A stretch of DNA of 16,620 nucleotides from the NCBI GenBank assembly GCA_019414325.1, contig DXMG01000044.1, positions 1-16,620 of the forward strand. Reading direction: 5' to 3'. Each line of letters begins with the position of its first letter. Within the stretch, counting starts at the first letter, position 1. Below, one piece after another: positions 1-5,625 of this stretch. The translations under genes and the position numbers were made by a program. The notes under the pieces are model-generated. The model made no database searches. It saw only the letters and a program-made list of their open reading frames with translations, and had not been told where the DNA came from. This stretch comes from Collinsella sp. Its GTDB lineage: Bacteria > Actinomycetota > Coriobacteriia > Coriobacteriales > Coriobacteriaceae.

Positions 1-1345
1 GCTCCTTGGAGACCGGGTTGGCAAAGCCGTTGACGATCATGGTACGGGCTTCTTCCTCCGAGATACCGCGGCTCATCAGGTAGAACACCTTATCGTCGCC
101 GATGCGGCCGATGGTGGCCTCGTGGCCGATGTCGACGTTCTTGGCGCGGATGTCCATGGCCGGAATAGTGTCGGAGCGGCTTTGGTCGTCGAGCATCAGC
201 GACTGGCAGCTCACGGTTGCCTTGGAGCCCTCGGCCTTGGGTGTCGCCACAATAGAGCTGCGGAAGGTCTGAATGCCGCCACTCTTGGAGATGCCCTTGG
301 TCTCGACGGTTGCCGAAGTATCGGGCGCGTTGAGCACGACCTTGCAGCCGGTATCCAGGTTCTGGCCGGCGCCGGCAAAGGTAATGCCGGTAAAGCTCGA
401 GCGGGCGCGGCGTCCGCTGAGCACGCTCATGGGGTAGAGGTAGCCCACGTGGCTGCCGAAGGAGCCGCTGATCCATTCGATGTCGCCATCCTCGTCCACG
501 CGCGCACGCTTGGTGTTGAGGTTGTACATGTTCTTGGACCAGTTCTCGATGGTCGAGTAGCGCAGGTGCGCGCGCTTGCCCACAAAGAGCTCGACGGCGC
601 CGGCGTGGAGGTTGGCCACGTTGTACTTGGGCGCGGAGCAGCCCTCGATAAAGTGCAGGTCAGCGTCGTCCTCGACGATGATAAGCGTGTGCTCAAACTG
701 GCCGGCGCCCTTGGCGTTAAGGCGGAAGTAACTCTGCAGCGGGAAGTCCAACTTGGTGCCCTTGGGCACGTAGACAAACGAGCCGCCCGACCATACGGCG
801 CCGTGCAGGGCCGCAAACTTGTGGTCGGTGGGCGGGATGAGCGTCATAAACTTCTCGTGGATGAGCGGCTCCCACTGCGGGTCGTGCAGGGCCTCCTCGA
901 TGCCGGAATAGACGATGCCCATCTTGGACGCCGTGTCCTGCATGTTGTGGTAGACCAGCTCGGAGTCGTACTGCGCGCCGACGCCTGCCAGGTAGCTGCG
1001 CTCGGCCTCGGGGATGCCCAGGCGCTCAAAGGTGTTCTTGATGTCGTCGGGCACCGACTCCCAGTCGTGCTTTTGGTCGGTGTTGGGCTTGACGTAGGTG
1101 ACGATGTTGTCCATGTCCAGGCCCTCGATGGAGGGGCCCCACGTCGGGTCGGGAAAACGATTGAAGATCTCGAGGGACTTTAAGCGCAGGTCGAGCATCC
1201 ACTGCGGCTCTTCCTTCTTGGCGCTGATCTCGCGAACGATGTCGGGCGTGATGCCGGCGTCGAGGCGCTCGAATCCCTCCTCGCCATAGGTGAAGTCGTA
1301 GAGGCTGCGGTCGATGTCCGCGACCTCGGTGCGGTTCTTGGTCAT
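1..1345 (-). CDS. sufB: SufB, Fe-S cluster scaffold subunit (partial, C-terminus cut by window edge)
   Basis: SufB is the scaffold of the SufBCD complex, on which Fe-S clusters are built in the cytoplasm with ATP hydrolysis by SufC. 448 residues are visible from the ATG at 1345; the family is usually about 465-480 long, so only a short C-terminal tail is missing. Seen: the N-terminal region with YDFTYGEEGF and PTWGPSIEGLDMD, the beta-helix core with GQFEHTLIIVEDDA and HFIEGCSAPKYN (Cys236), and a C-terminal stretch with Cys380 and GHEATIGRIGDD (His408, Glu409). These match the conserved Cys and His-Glu positions known to matter in SufB. The start is preceded by AGGGGCG. The gene lies 12 bases after the sufC stop, so the two are co-transcribed; sufD, sufS and sufU would be expected further left, outside the window. 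No frameshift or lost motif is seen. Confidence 0.97.
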   Translation of the reverse strand, partial: MTKNRTEVADIDRSLYDFTYGEEGFERLDAGITPDIVREISAKKEEPQWMLDLRLKSLEIFNRFPDPTWGPSIEGLDMDNIVTYVKPNTDQKHDWESVPDDIKNTFERLGIPEAERSYLAGVGAQYDSELVYHNMQDTASKMGIVYSGIEEALHDPQWEPLIHEKFMTLIPPTDHKFAALHGAVWSGGSFVYVPKGTKLDFPLQSYFRLNAKGAGQFEHTLIIVEDDADLHFIEGCSAPKYNVANLHAGAVELFVGKRAHLRYSTIENWSKNMYNLNTKRARVDEDGDIEWISGSFGSHVGYLYPMSVLSGRRARSSFTGITFAGAGQNLDTGCKVVLNAPDTSATVETKGISKSGGIQTFRSSIVATPKAEGSKATVSCQSLMLDDQSRSDTIPAMDIRAKNVDIGHEATIGRIGDDKVFYLMSRGISEEEARTMIVNGFANPVSKE

Positions 1346-1357
1346 TGCGTCGCCCCT

Positions 1358-2158
1358 TTACGCCTGCTGCTCGGTAGCGGCGGCCTCGGCCTGGGCGCGC
1401 TGCTCGGCGGCCTCGCGCTCGAAGGTCTCAAAACCGTTCTTGTCGATCCAGGGGATCAGCGAGGCGTCGTCCTCGCGTACGATGTGGCCCTTGACCATAA
1501 CGTGGACGCGGTCGACATCCAGGTGCTCCAGGATGCGCGTGTTGTGCGTGATGATGAGCATGGAGCCGTCGCAGCTCTTGCGGTAGGCGTCCATGCCATG
1601 GCTGACGGTGGAAAGGGCGTCGACGTCCAGGCCGGAGTCAGTCTCGTCCAAGATGGCGAGCTTGGGCTGCAACAGCAAAAGCTGGAGCATCTCGACTTTC
1701 TTCTTCTCGCCGCCCGAGAAGCCCACGCCCAGCTCACGGTTGAGGTAGGCGGTATCCATGTTGAGCTCGGCCGCGAGCTCCTTGACGCGACGGCGGAATT
1801 CCTTGCCCTTCATCTCCAGGCCGGGACGGCCGGCGATGCTGGCACGCAAAAAGCTCGACAGCGGCACGCCTGGGATCTCGACCGGGGCCTGGAAGCTCAG
1901 GAACAGGCCGGCGCGCGAACGCTTGTCGGTGGTGAGCTCGGTGATGTCCTGGCCGTCAAAGACGATACGGCCGTCGTTGACCGTGTAGACGGGGTCGCCC
2001 ATGACCAGGTGGCCGAGGGTGGACTTGCCGGCGCCGTTGGGTCCCATCAGCACATGGGTCTCGCCGGCGGCGACGTTAAGGCTGACGTTGTGGAGGATGG
2101 TCTTCTCGTCCACGGAGGCGATCAGACCTTCGATGGAAAGCAGCGGATTTGCGCTCAT
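1358..2158 (-). CDS. sufC: SufC, ABC-type ATPase of the SufBCD Fe-S assembly complex
   Basis: SufC is the ATPase that binds SufB and SufD and drives cluster assembly; it has no membrane segments. The protein is 266 residues, the usual size. Motifs in order: Walker A GPNGAGKS (39-46), Q-loop Gln90 in LSFQAP, the ABC signature FSGGEKKK (147-154), which is typical of SufC, Walker B LAILDETDSGLD (167-178), and the switch His205 in IITHN. The ATG at 2158 was chosen because AGAGAGGT lies just upstream; an in-frame ATG at 2188 would add ten residues unlike the family. It is the first gene of a leftward operon with sufB and is divergent from the Rrf2 regulator. The C-terminal tail is rich in Ala, Glu and Gln and is probably disordered. 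Confidence 0.97.
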   Translation of the reverse strand: MSANPLLSIEGLIASVDEKTILHNVSLNVAAGETHVLMGPNGAGKSTLGHLVMGDPVYTVNDGRIVFDGQDITELTTDKRSRAGLFLSFQAPVEIPGVPLSSFLRASIAGRPGLEMKGKEFRRRVKELAAELNMDTAYLNRELGVGFSGGEKKKVEMLQLLLLQPKLAILDETDSGLDVDALSTVSHGMDAYRKSCDGSMLIITHNTRILEHLDVDRVHVMVKGHIVREDDASLIPWIDKNGFETFEREAAEQRAQAEAAATEQQA

Positions 2159-2222
2159 GCTGTACCTCTCTGTGTATGGTGTACTCATAGGTGTGCTAAA
2201 CCCTAGGAATCTTCTCGGAATA

Positions 2223-2250
2223 AAGTTACTATGGGTTCGGCGTTAGTCAA
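2223..2250 (-). promoter_or_regulatory. Candidate promoter of sufCB
   Basis: On the minus strand TTGACT (2245-2250, five of six to the -35 consensus) is followed after 16 bases by TAACTT (2223-2228), a poor -10. The weak -10 and the palindrome that covers the -35 suggest a regulated promoter. Placement is by eye only, and the -10 in particular could be elsewhere. Confidence 0.35.
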
Positions 2251-2266
2251 GGGAAAACCCGACTAA
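2243..2266. promoter_or_regulatory. Palindrome TTAGTC-N12-GACTAA over the sufC -35 box
   Basis: Arms TTAGTC (2243-2248) and GACTAA (2261-2266) are exact inverted repeats. Inside them GGG and CCC (2251-2253 and 2258-2260) extend the symmetry with an offset of two bases on one side. The right-hand arm reads ACCCGACTAA, like half of the classical IscR type 1 site, but the half-sites face the opposite way (everted) from the classical GACT-N5-AGTC order. It overlaps the candidate -35 box TTGACT, so a bound regulator would block sufCB transcription. Operator role is inferred. Confidence 0.4.
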
Positions 2267-2287
2267 TCCACTCGACTTTTCAAATTC

Positions 2288-2318
2288 TGGGACAAAATAA
2301 CCTGTTGTGTTTGTCCCA
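2288..2318 (-). promoter_or_regulatory. 31-bp operator-like palindrome, sufC-proximal copy
   Basis: Arms TGGGACAAA and TTTGTCCCA (9 bp, exact) are separated by 13 bases. Read on the minus strand, the whole element matches the second palindrome (2332-2362) at 27 of 31 positions, including an asymmetric GGTTAT core. The repeated, oriented design between two divergent genes suggests a binding site of the adjacent Rrf2 regulator, but the arms do not match the known IscR type 1 consensus. Binding is inferred. Confidence 0.6.
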
Positions 2319-2331
2319 TTTACTTAAGATT

Positions 2332-2362
2332 TGGGACAAACAAAGCTGGTTATGTTGTCCCA
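2332..2362 (+). promoter_or_regulatory. 31-bp operator-like palindrome, regulator-proximal copy
   Basis: Arms TGGGACAA and TTGTCCCA (8 bp, exact) are separated by 15 bases. It is the same element as at 2288-2318 in opposite orientation, starting 44 bp further on, with 13 bp between them. It ends 20 bases before the regulator ATG. If transcription starts from a TAAGAT at 2325-2330 (a weak -10 candidate), the element would lie at the 5' end of the mRNA and could also fold as a hairpin with a bulged A. Autoregulation is the likely role, by inference. Confidence 0.6.
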
Positions 2363-2382
2363 GATGCGATGGGAGGGTAGGT

Positions 2383-2814
2383 ATGCTCATTTCTTCTAAG
2401 GGCCGCTATGCCCTCCGGCTGATGATCTATATCGCAGCGCTTGGTGACGCCGAGGGCAAGATTGCCCTGCGCGAGGTCGCCGACCGCGAGCATATCTCGC
2501 AAAAGTATCTGGAGCAGCTGGTCCGTCCGCTCATGAAGGCGGGCCTGCTTAAAAGCGTGCGCGGCAAGGGCGGCGGCTACATGATGGCCAAGGATCCAGC
2601 CGAGGTGCGTGCCGGCGACATCCTGCGCGCCGTCGAGGGCAGCACGGCTCCAGTGGCGTGCGATGGCATCGACAACAGCTGCACTCGCAGCGATCTTTGC
2701 TCGACCGTCAAGTTCTGGCGCGGCCTGGACGACGTGATCGAAAAGTACGTCGACGGCGTGACGTTGGCCGACTTGGCCGCCGTCCCCGAGATCAACTTTG
2801 ACATTAAGCTGTAG
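2383..2814 (+). CDS. Rrf2-family transcriptional regulator, IscR-like with three cysteines
   Basis: Rrf2 proteins are dimeric winged-helix regulators; IscR-like members bind an Fe-S cluster and adjust Fe-S assembly genes to cluster supply. The 143-residue protein starts MLISSKGRYALR, the typical Rrf2 N-terminus, has a winged helix at about 7-70 (EHISQKYLEQLVRPLMKAGLL as recognition region, then the wing with RGKGGGY), and three cysteines Cys93, Cys100 and Cys106 spaced CX6CX5C, close to the IscR cluster ligands. ATG 2383 is chosen because GGGAGG lies just upstream and the homologous region begins there; an upstream in-frame ATG at 2305 runs through both palindromes and would add unrelated residues. 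The divergent sufCB operon makes it the probable suf regulator. Transcription probably continues into the MNT/HEPN pair 8 bases downstream. Confidence 0.93.
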   Translation: MLISSKGRYALRLMIYIAALGDAEGKIALREVADREHISQKYLEQLVRPLMKAGLLKSVRGKGGGYMMAKDPAEVRAGDILRAVEGSTAPVACDGIDNSCTRSDLCSTVKFWRGLDDVIEKYVDGVTLADLAAVPEINFDIKL

Positions 2815-2822
2815 GGGTGCAA

Positions 2823-3110
2823 ATGGCATCTCTCGACAAGGTGTACAAGCAAATCGAAGTTTTTGCTCGGGAATGTGACGCCGAGAAGGTCGTGTTGTTT
2901 GGTTCTCGTGCTCGAGGCGACAACTTGCCCAAGAGCGATATTGACATCGCCGTAGCAGGTTGCCGGGATTTCGGCCGTTTCTCATATTTGATCGAGGAAC
3001 ATCTTGATACTCTTTTAGATGTAGATGTCGTCAATCTCGACGAGTCCCTCTCGCAGCAATTGCTCGATGAGATTGCCAGGGATGGTGTGATTCTGTATGA
3101 AAAAATATGA
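2823..3110 (+). CDS. mntA: MntA-type minimal nucleotidyltransferase (antitoxin of a HEPN/MNT pair)
   Basis: MNT-domain proteins of this kind are antitoxins; in the studied HepT/MntA system MntA adds AMP groups to a tyrosine of the HEPN toxin. The 95-residue protein has the full catalytic signature GSX10DXD: GSRARG at 27-32 and Asp39-Ile-Asp41, with a likely third acidic residue in LLDVDVV (Asp66 or Asp68). The ATG at 2823 has AGGGG six bases upstream; a GTG at 2817 is possible. It begins 8 bases after the Rrf2 stop and overlaps the next gene by 14 bases, so it is translationally coupled to the toxin. G+C falls here (three 60-base lines from 2881 to 3240 give about 55, 48 and 37 per cent against roughly 60 around), which suggests transfer. 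Confidence 0.85.
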   Translation: MASLDKVYKQIEVFARECDAEKVVLFGSRARGDNLPKSDIDIAVAGCRDFGRFSYLIEEHLDTLLDVDVVNLDESLSQQLLDEIARDGVILYEKI

Positions 3111-3516
3111 GAACTTTGTTAGCGCCTTGGCGAATCTTGAGGATGCGCCCAATCAGGATCTCAACAATGATTTTGTTCAGAGTGGATTGATTAATAAGTT
3201 CAATCTTCAATTTGAACTGAGCTGGAAGCTCCTTAAGCGTCTGCTCGAGTATGAGGGCGCCACGCTTGCCGCGTCGGGGTCTCCTCGTGCCATCGTGAAG
3301 GAGTCGTACCGATTCTACGACTTTATTGATGAGGCGGCCTGGCTAGACATGCTCAGAGACCGCAATACGAACGTCCATATCTACGACAACAAGCTCGCTC
3401 AAGATTTGATTCAGCGCATCTTGAACGTCTATATCCCCGCTTTCTGTCAGTTGAGGGACGGGCTGATGGAGCGATACGGCGAGCTTCTGATGGCGCCCGA
3501 CGACCAGTTTGTTTAA
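3097..3516 (+). CDS. hepT: HepT-type HEPN toxin, HI0074 subfamily
   Basis: HEPN proteins of this type are RNases that act as toxins and are silenced by the paired nucleotidyltransferase. The 139-residue helical protein has LINKFNLQFELSWKLLKRLL (about 31-50), typical of the HI0074 subfamily, and the catalytic motif RX4HXY: Arg89, His94 and Tyr96 in RNTNVHIYD. Tyr96 matches the tyrosine modified by MntA in the studied system. Family members are often labelled nucleotidyltransferase substrate-binding protein. The ATG overlaps the end of mntA by 14 bases. All active-site residues are present, so the toxin looks intact. The RNA it cuts is unknown here. Confidence 0.85.
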   Translation: MKKYENFVSALANLEDAPNQDLNNDFVQSGLINKFNLQFELSWKLLKRLLEYEGATLAASGSPRAIVKESYRFYDFIDEAAWLDMLRDRNTNVHIYDNKLAQDLIQRILNVYIPAFCQLRDGLMERYGELLMAPDDQFV

Positions 3517-3537
3517 TTCCTTAAGATTTCGCGGAGG

Positions 3538-3574
3538 GTTGTTGCCGTTTACCGAGGGGCTGTTGTGCAACAAC
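3538..3574. repeat. Inverted repeat GTTGTTGC / GCAACAAC after hepT
   Basis: Exact 8-bp arms at 3538-3545 and 3567-3574 enclose 21 bases. No T-run follows, so it is not a convincing intrinsic terminator. A competing short hairpin (TGTTG-TG-CAACA, 3561-3572) overlaps the right arm. It could end the hepT transcript weakly or lie in the leader of the next gene. The rest of 3517-3644 shows only the ribosome binding site of the following gene. Confidence 0.3.
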
Positions 3575-3644
3575 GGGCGAGCTGCAATACTTAGTTTTAT
3601 CTTTGCAAACTGCACTTTAACTACACCAATGCAGGGAGGATCTT

Positions 3645-5423
3645 ATGCAGCCCAAGCATTCTGCTATTGTCGCGGGCCTGACGCTGGCGCTTTCGTTTAG
3701 CGCCGTTACCGCGCCCGCGCCCGCCGCTGCCGAGGAACCCACGCCGGGCGTTGCCTCGGATGCCACCGATATCGACAAAGGCCTCTACACCCAGCAGTCC
3801 TTCTCGGGCGTGCTGAGGTCGGTCCAGGGCGTTTCGTTTGTAAACGTGACTCCCGAGATGAAGTACTTTACCAAGTACGAGAGCCATGGCAACTACAACC
3901 AGGGCTTTTCGTATGGCGACGGTTATAACGCGCTGGGCTATTACCAGTTCGACCGCCGTTGGTCGCTCATTCCGTTTATGAAGCAGGCCTACAACTACAA
4001 CCCCGAAAAATACAGCATGCTCAAGGATGCGATTGATCGCGGCAGCGAGATTTCCAACGCGAGCAATGCCATGTACGAGAACGGCCAATTTACCGAGCTG
4101 GGCCATATCGCGCAGGATGCCTTCCAAGGTGCGTACAACACCGATCCTGTTGAGTTCTCAGCACTTCAAGATGCCTATGCGTACAACTCGTACTATGCGG
4201 TGACCGAGGCGTGGCTCAAGAGCGGCCTGGGCATTGATATTTCGGGCCGCGCCGATTGCGTCAAGGGCATGGTGTGGAGCATCACCAACATGTGCGGCAC
4301 CGGTGGCTGCAGGGACTTTTTCCGCTGGGCGAATCTTTCCAACGATATGTCCGACCGCGAGTTTGTGACGGCGCTCTCCAATAGCGTGGTCAACAACGTG
4401 GCGACCAAGTATTCGAGCCAGCCCCAGTATCATGAAGGCTGGAAGAACCGCTACCGCAACGAGCTAAAGGACTGCTTGGTTTATATCGCTGAGGACGAGG
4501 CTGCCGCCGCGACGCCCGTGCAGCCCGAGTCCACACCGGCGCCCTCGCCGACACCTGATTCGAATGACGACTCGAGTGACGATGCCAACGATGACAGGAT
4601 GGATGCGCCCTCGACCGATGCTGACGGTAATGGCTCTGCTGGTGGCACTACCAACGACGGCTCTACCTCGAACGGCTCCAATTCGAACGGCTCTGCTGCG
4701 GGCGATTCGTCTTCAAGCTCTGCCGGCAATACGGACAGCGACGCTTCTGGTTCGACCGACGCTGACACCTCTAACTCATCCACCGGCTCGAGCGATTCGT
4801 TCGTTGACACCGGCTCTAACAACGGCTCCGGCTCTGACGCAACCCCTGATTCCGATGCTTCCAAGGACGACTCGAATAAAGCGCCGGACGCTCCCGTTGC
4901 TTCGCCGGACAAGAAGCCTTCTTTCTCCGAGCAGCTTGGTTCTACGCTGGGTTCTTCGCTGATGGCTGGCGTCAATAACGGCTCGGCCCAGAACAAGGAC
5001 AACTCTGATCAGGTTTCCACGGAAAAGACCGAGGCCGCAAAGGGCGACTCCAAGGACAAGGCTTCCGAGAAGACCGAATCTGATAAGGGTTCTAGCTCTG
5101 AGGAGAAGGACGACAAATCTGCTCAGAAGAAGGGCGAGAGCAAGACCGAGGGCGAAAAGAAACAGCCCGAAGACGACGACAAGAGCGGTGCTGACAACCA
5201 GGCCCAAGAGCAAAATGACTCCAAGACGGTGACCACTACAACCACGACGACTACAACGACCAAGTCATCTGGCGGTAACATGCCCAAGACGGGCGACCTA
5301 ATCGTTATGGCGAGCCTTGCCAGCGCGAGCTTGGCCACGCTGGGCGCTACGTCTATCGTAAGTGGTAAGCATAAGCTCGATCAGCAGAAGAAGGCTTCTG
5401 GGGAGGACGACTCGGGGGAGTAG
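3645..5423 (+). CDS. Sortase-anchored surface protein with lysozyme/transglycosylase-like N-terminal domain
   Basis: This 592-residue protein is secreted and probably linked to the cell wall by sortase. Seen in order: a signal peptide (1-29, hydrophobic core then APAAA before Glu30); a folded domain at about 45-285 with KYESHGNYNQG (Glu79) and YNALGYYQFD, which resemble the ES-G-N and ALG-MQ motifs of lysozyme-like transglycosylases; four cysteines (205, 217, 222, 277) that could form disulfides; a disordered linker rich in Ser, Asp, Asn and Gly (about 295-410), then Lys/Glu/Asp-rich (about 460-525); ten threonines (530-539); the sorting signal MPKTGD (546-551), a hydrophobic segment and a tail with Lys and His. 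GGGAGG precedes the ATG. Peptidoglycan cleavage is inferred from motifs only; a phage-lysin-like or substrate-binding role is possible. It stands alone, closed by a terminator. Confidence 0.8.
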   Translation: MQPKHSAIVAGLTLALSFSAVTAPAPAAAEEPTPGVASDATDIDKGLYTQQSFSGVLRSVQGVSFVNVTPEMKYFTKYESHGNYNQGFSYGDGYNALGYYQFDRRWSLIPFMKQAYNYNPEKYSMLKDAIDRGSEISNASNAMYENGQFTELGHIAQDAFQGAYNTDPVEFSALQDAYAYNSYYAVTEAWLKSGLGIDISGRADCVKGMVWSITNMCGTGGCRDFFRWANLSNDMSDREFVTALSNSVVNNVATKYSSQPQYHEGWKNRYRNELKDCLVYIAEDEAAAATPVQPESTPAPSPTPDSNDDSSDDANDDRMDAPSTDADGNGSAGGTTNDGSTSNGSNSNGSAAGDSSSSSAGNTDSDASGSTDADTSNSSTGSSDSFVDTGSNNGSGSDATPDSDASKDDSNKAPDAPVASPDKKPSFSEQLGSTLGSSLMAGVNNGSAQNKDNSDQVSTEKTEAAKGDSKDKASEKTESDKGSSSEEKDDKSAQKKGESKTEGEKKQPEDDDKSGADNQAQEQNDSKTVTTTTTTTTTTKSSGGNMPKTGDLIVMASLASASLATLGATSIVSGKHKLDQQKKASGEDDSGE

Positions 5424-5455
5424 GCTCTTAGTTGCCAGATAACTAAATAGTCGGG

Positions 5456-5493
5456 ACGGGGTCCGGTGCGAATGTATCGGGCCCCGTTTTGTT
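5456..5493 (+). terminator. Intrinsic terminator of the surface-protein gene
   Basis: A 10-bp stem, ACGGGGTCCG (5456-5465) with CGGGCCCCGT (5478-5487), has one U-G wobble and a 12-base loop, and is followed by TTTTGTTGT. It begins 32 bases after the stop. The rest of 5424-5625 holds no other gene that I can support. Confidence 0.85.
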
Positions 5494-5610
5494 GTGCAAC
5501 GATTAATTGTGCCCCCTCACACCTCTTGTTACTACCGTTGCCCGATATGTTTGCGCGGCGACATCGGTACATGCGATGCGGTCATTACAATTGGCATCGT
5601 GCTGCGATTT

Positions 5611-5616
5611 AGGGGG
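5611..5616 (+). promoter_or_regulatory. Ribosome binding site fixing a GTG start
   Basis: AGGGGG ends 9 bases before GTG 5626 (and 6 before TTG 5623). It argues against the upstream in-frame ATG at 5494, which lies just behind the terminator and would add 44 residues without family resemblance. Confidence 0.6.
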
Positions 5617-5625
5617 AACGTTTTG

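Noticed and set aside
122..1183. Long open frame (353 codons) on the plus strand
   Set aside because: It lies antisense to sufB, whose conserved protein explains the sequence; the composition is the Val/Ala/Leu-rich kind seen in frames opposite high-G+C genes.
1484..2206. 240-codon plus-strand frame opposite sufC
   Set aside because: Antisense shadow of a fully conserved gene.
4560..5261. Repetitive codons that might be a CRISPR array or tandem repeat
   Set aside because: They are low-complexity coding sequence for Ser/Asp/Asn, Lys/Glu and Thr runs without regular repeat-spacer structure.
3561..5500. An 11-base repeat TGTTGTGCAAC on both sides of the surface-protein gene (3561-3571 and 5490-5500)
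   Set aside because: Exact 11-base repeats are expected by chance in a window of this size, and there are no transposase, target duplication or other signs of a mobile unit.
5494..5625. ATG-started N-terminal extension of the AAA/PD-(D/E)XK gene
   Set aside because: It begins directly behind the terminator hairpin, has no ribosome site and no family resemblance; the GTG at 5626 has a good Shine-Dalgarno.
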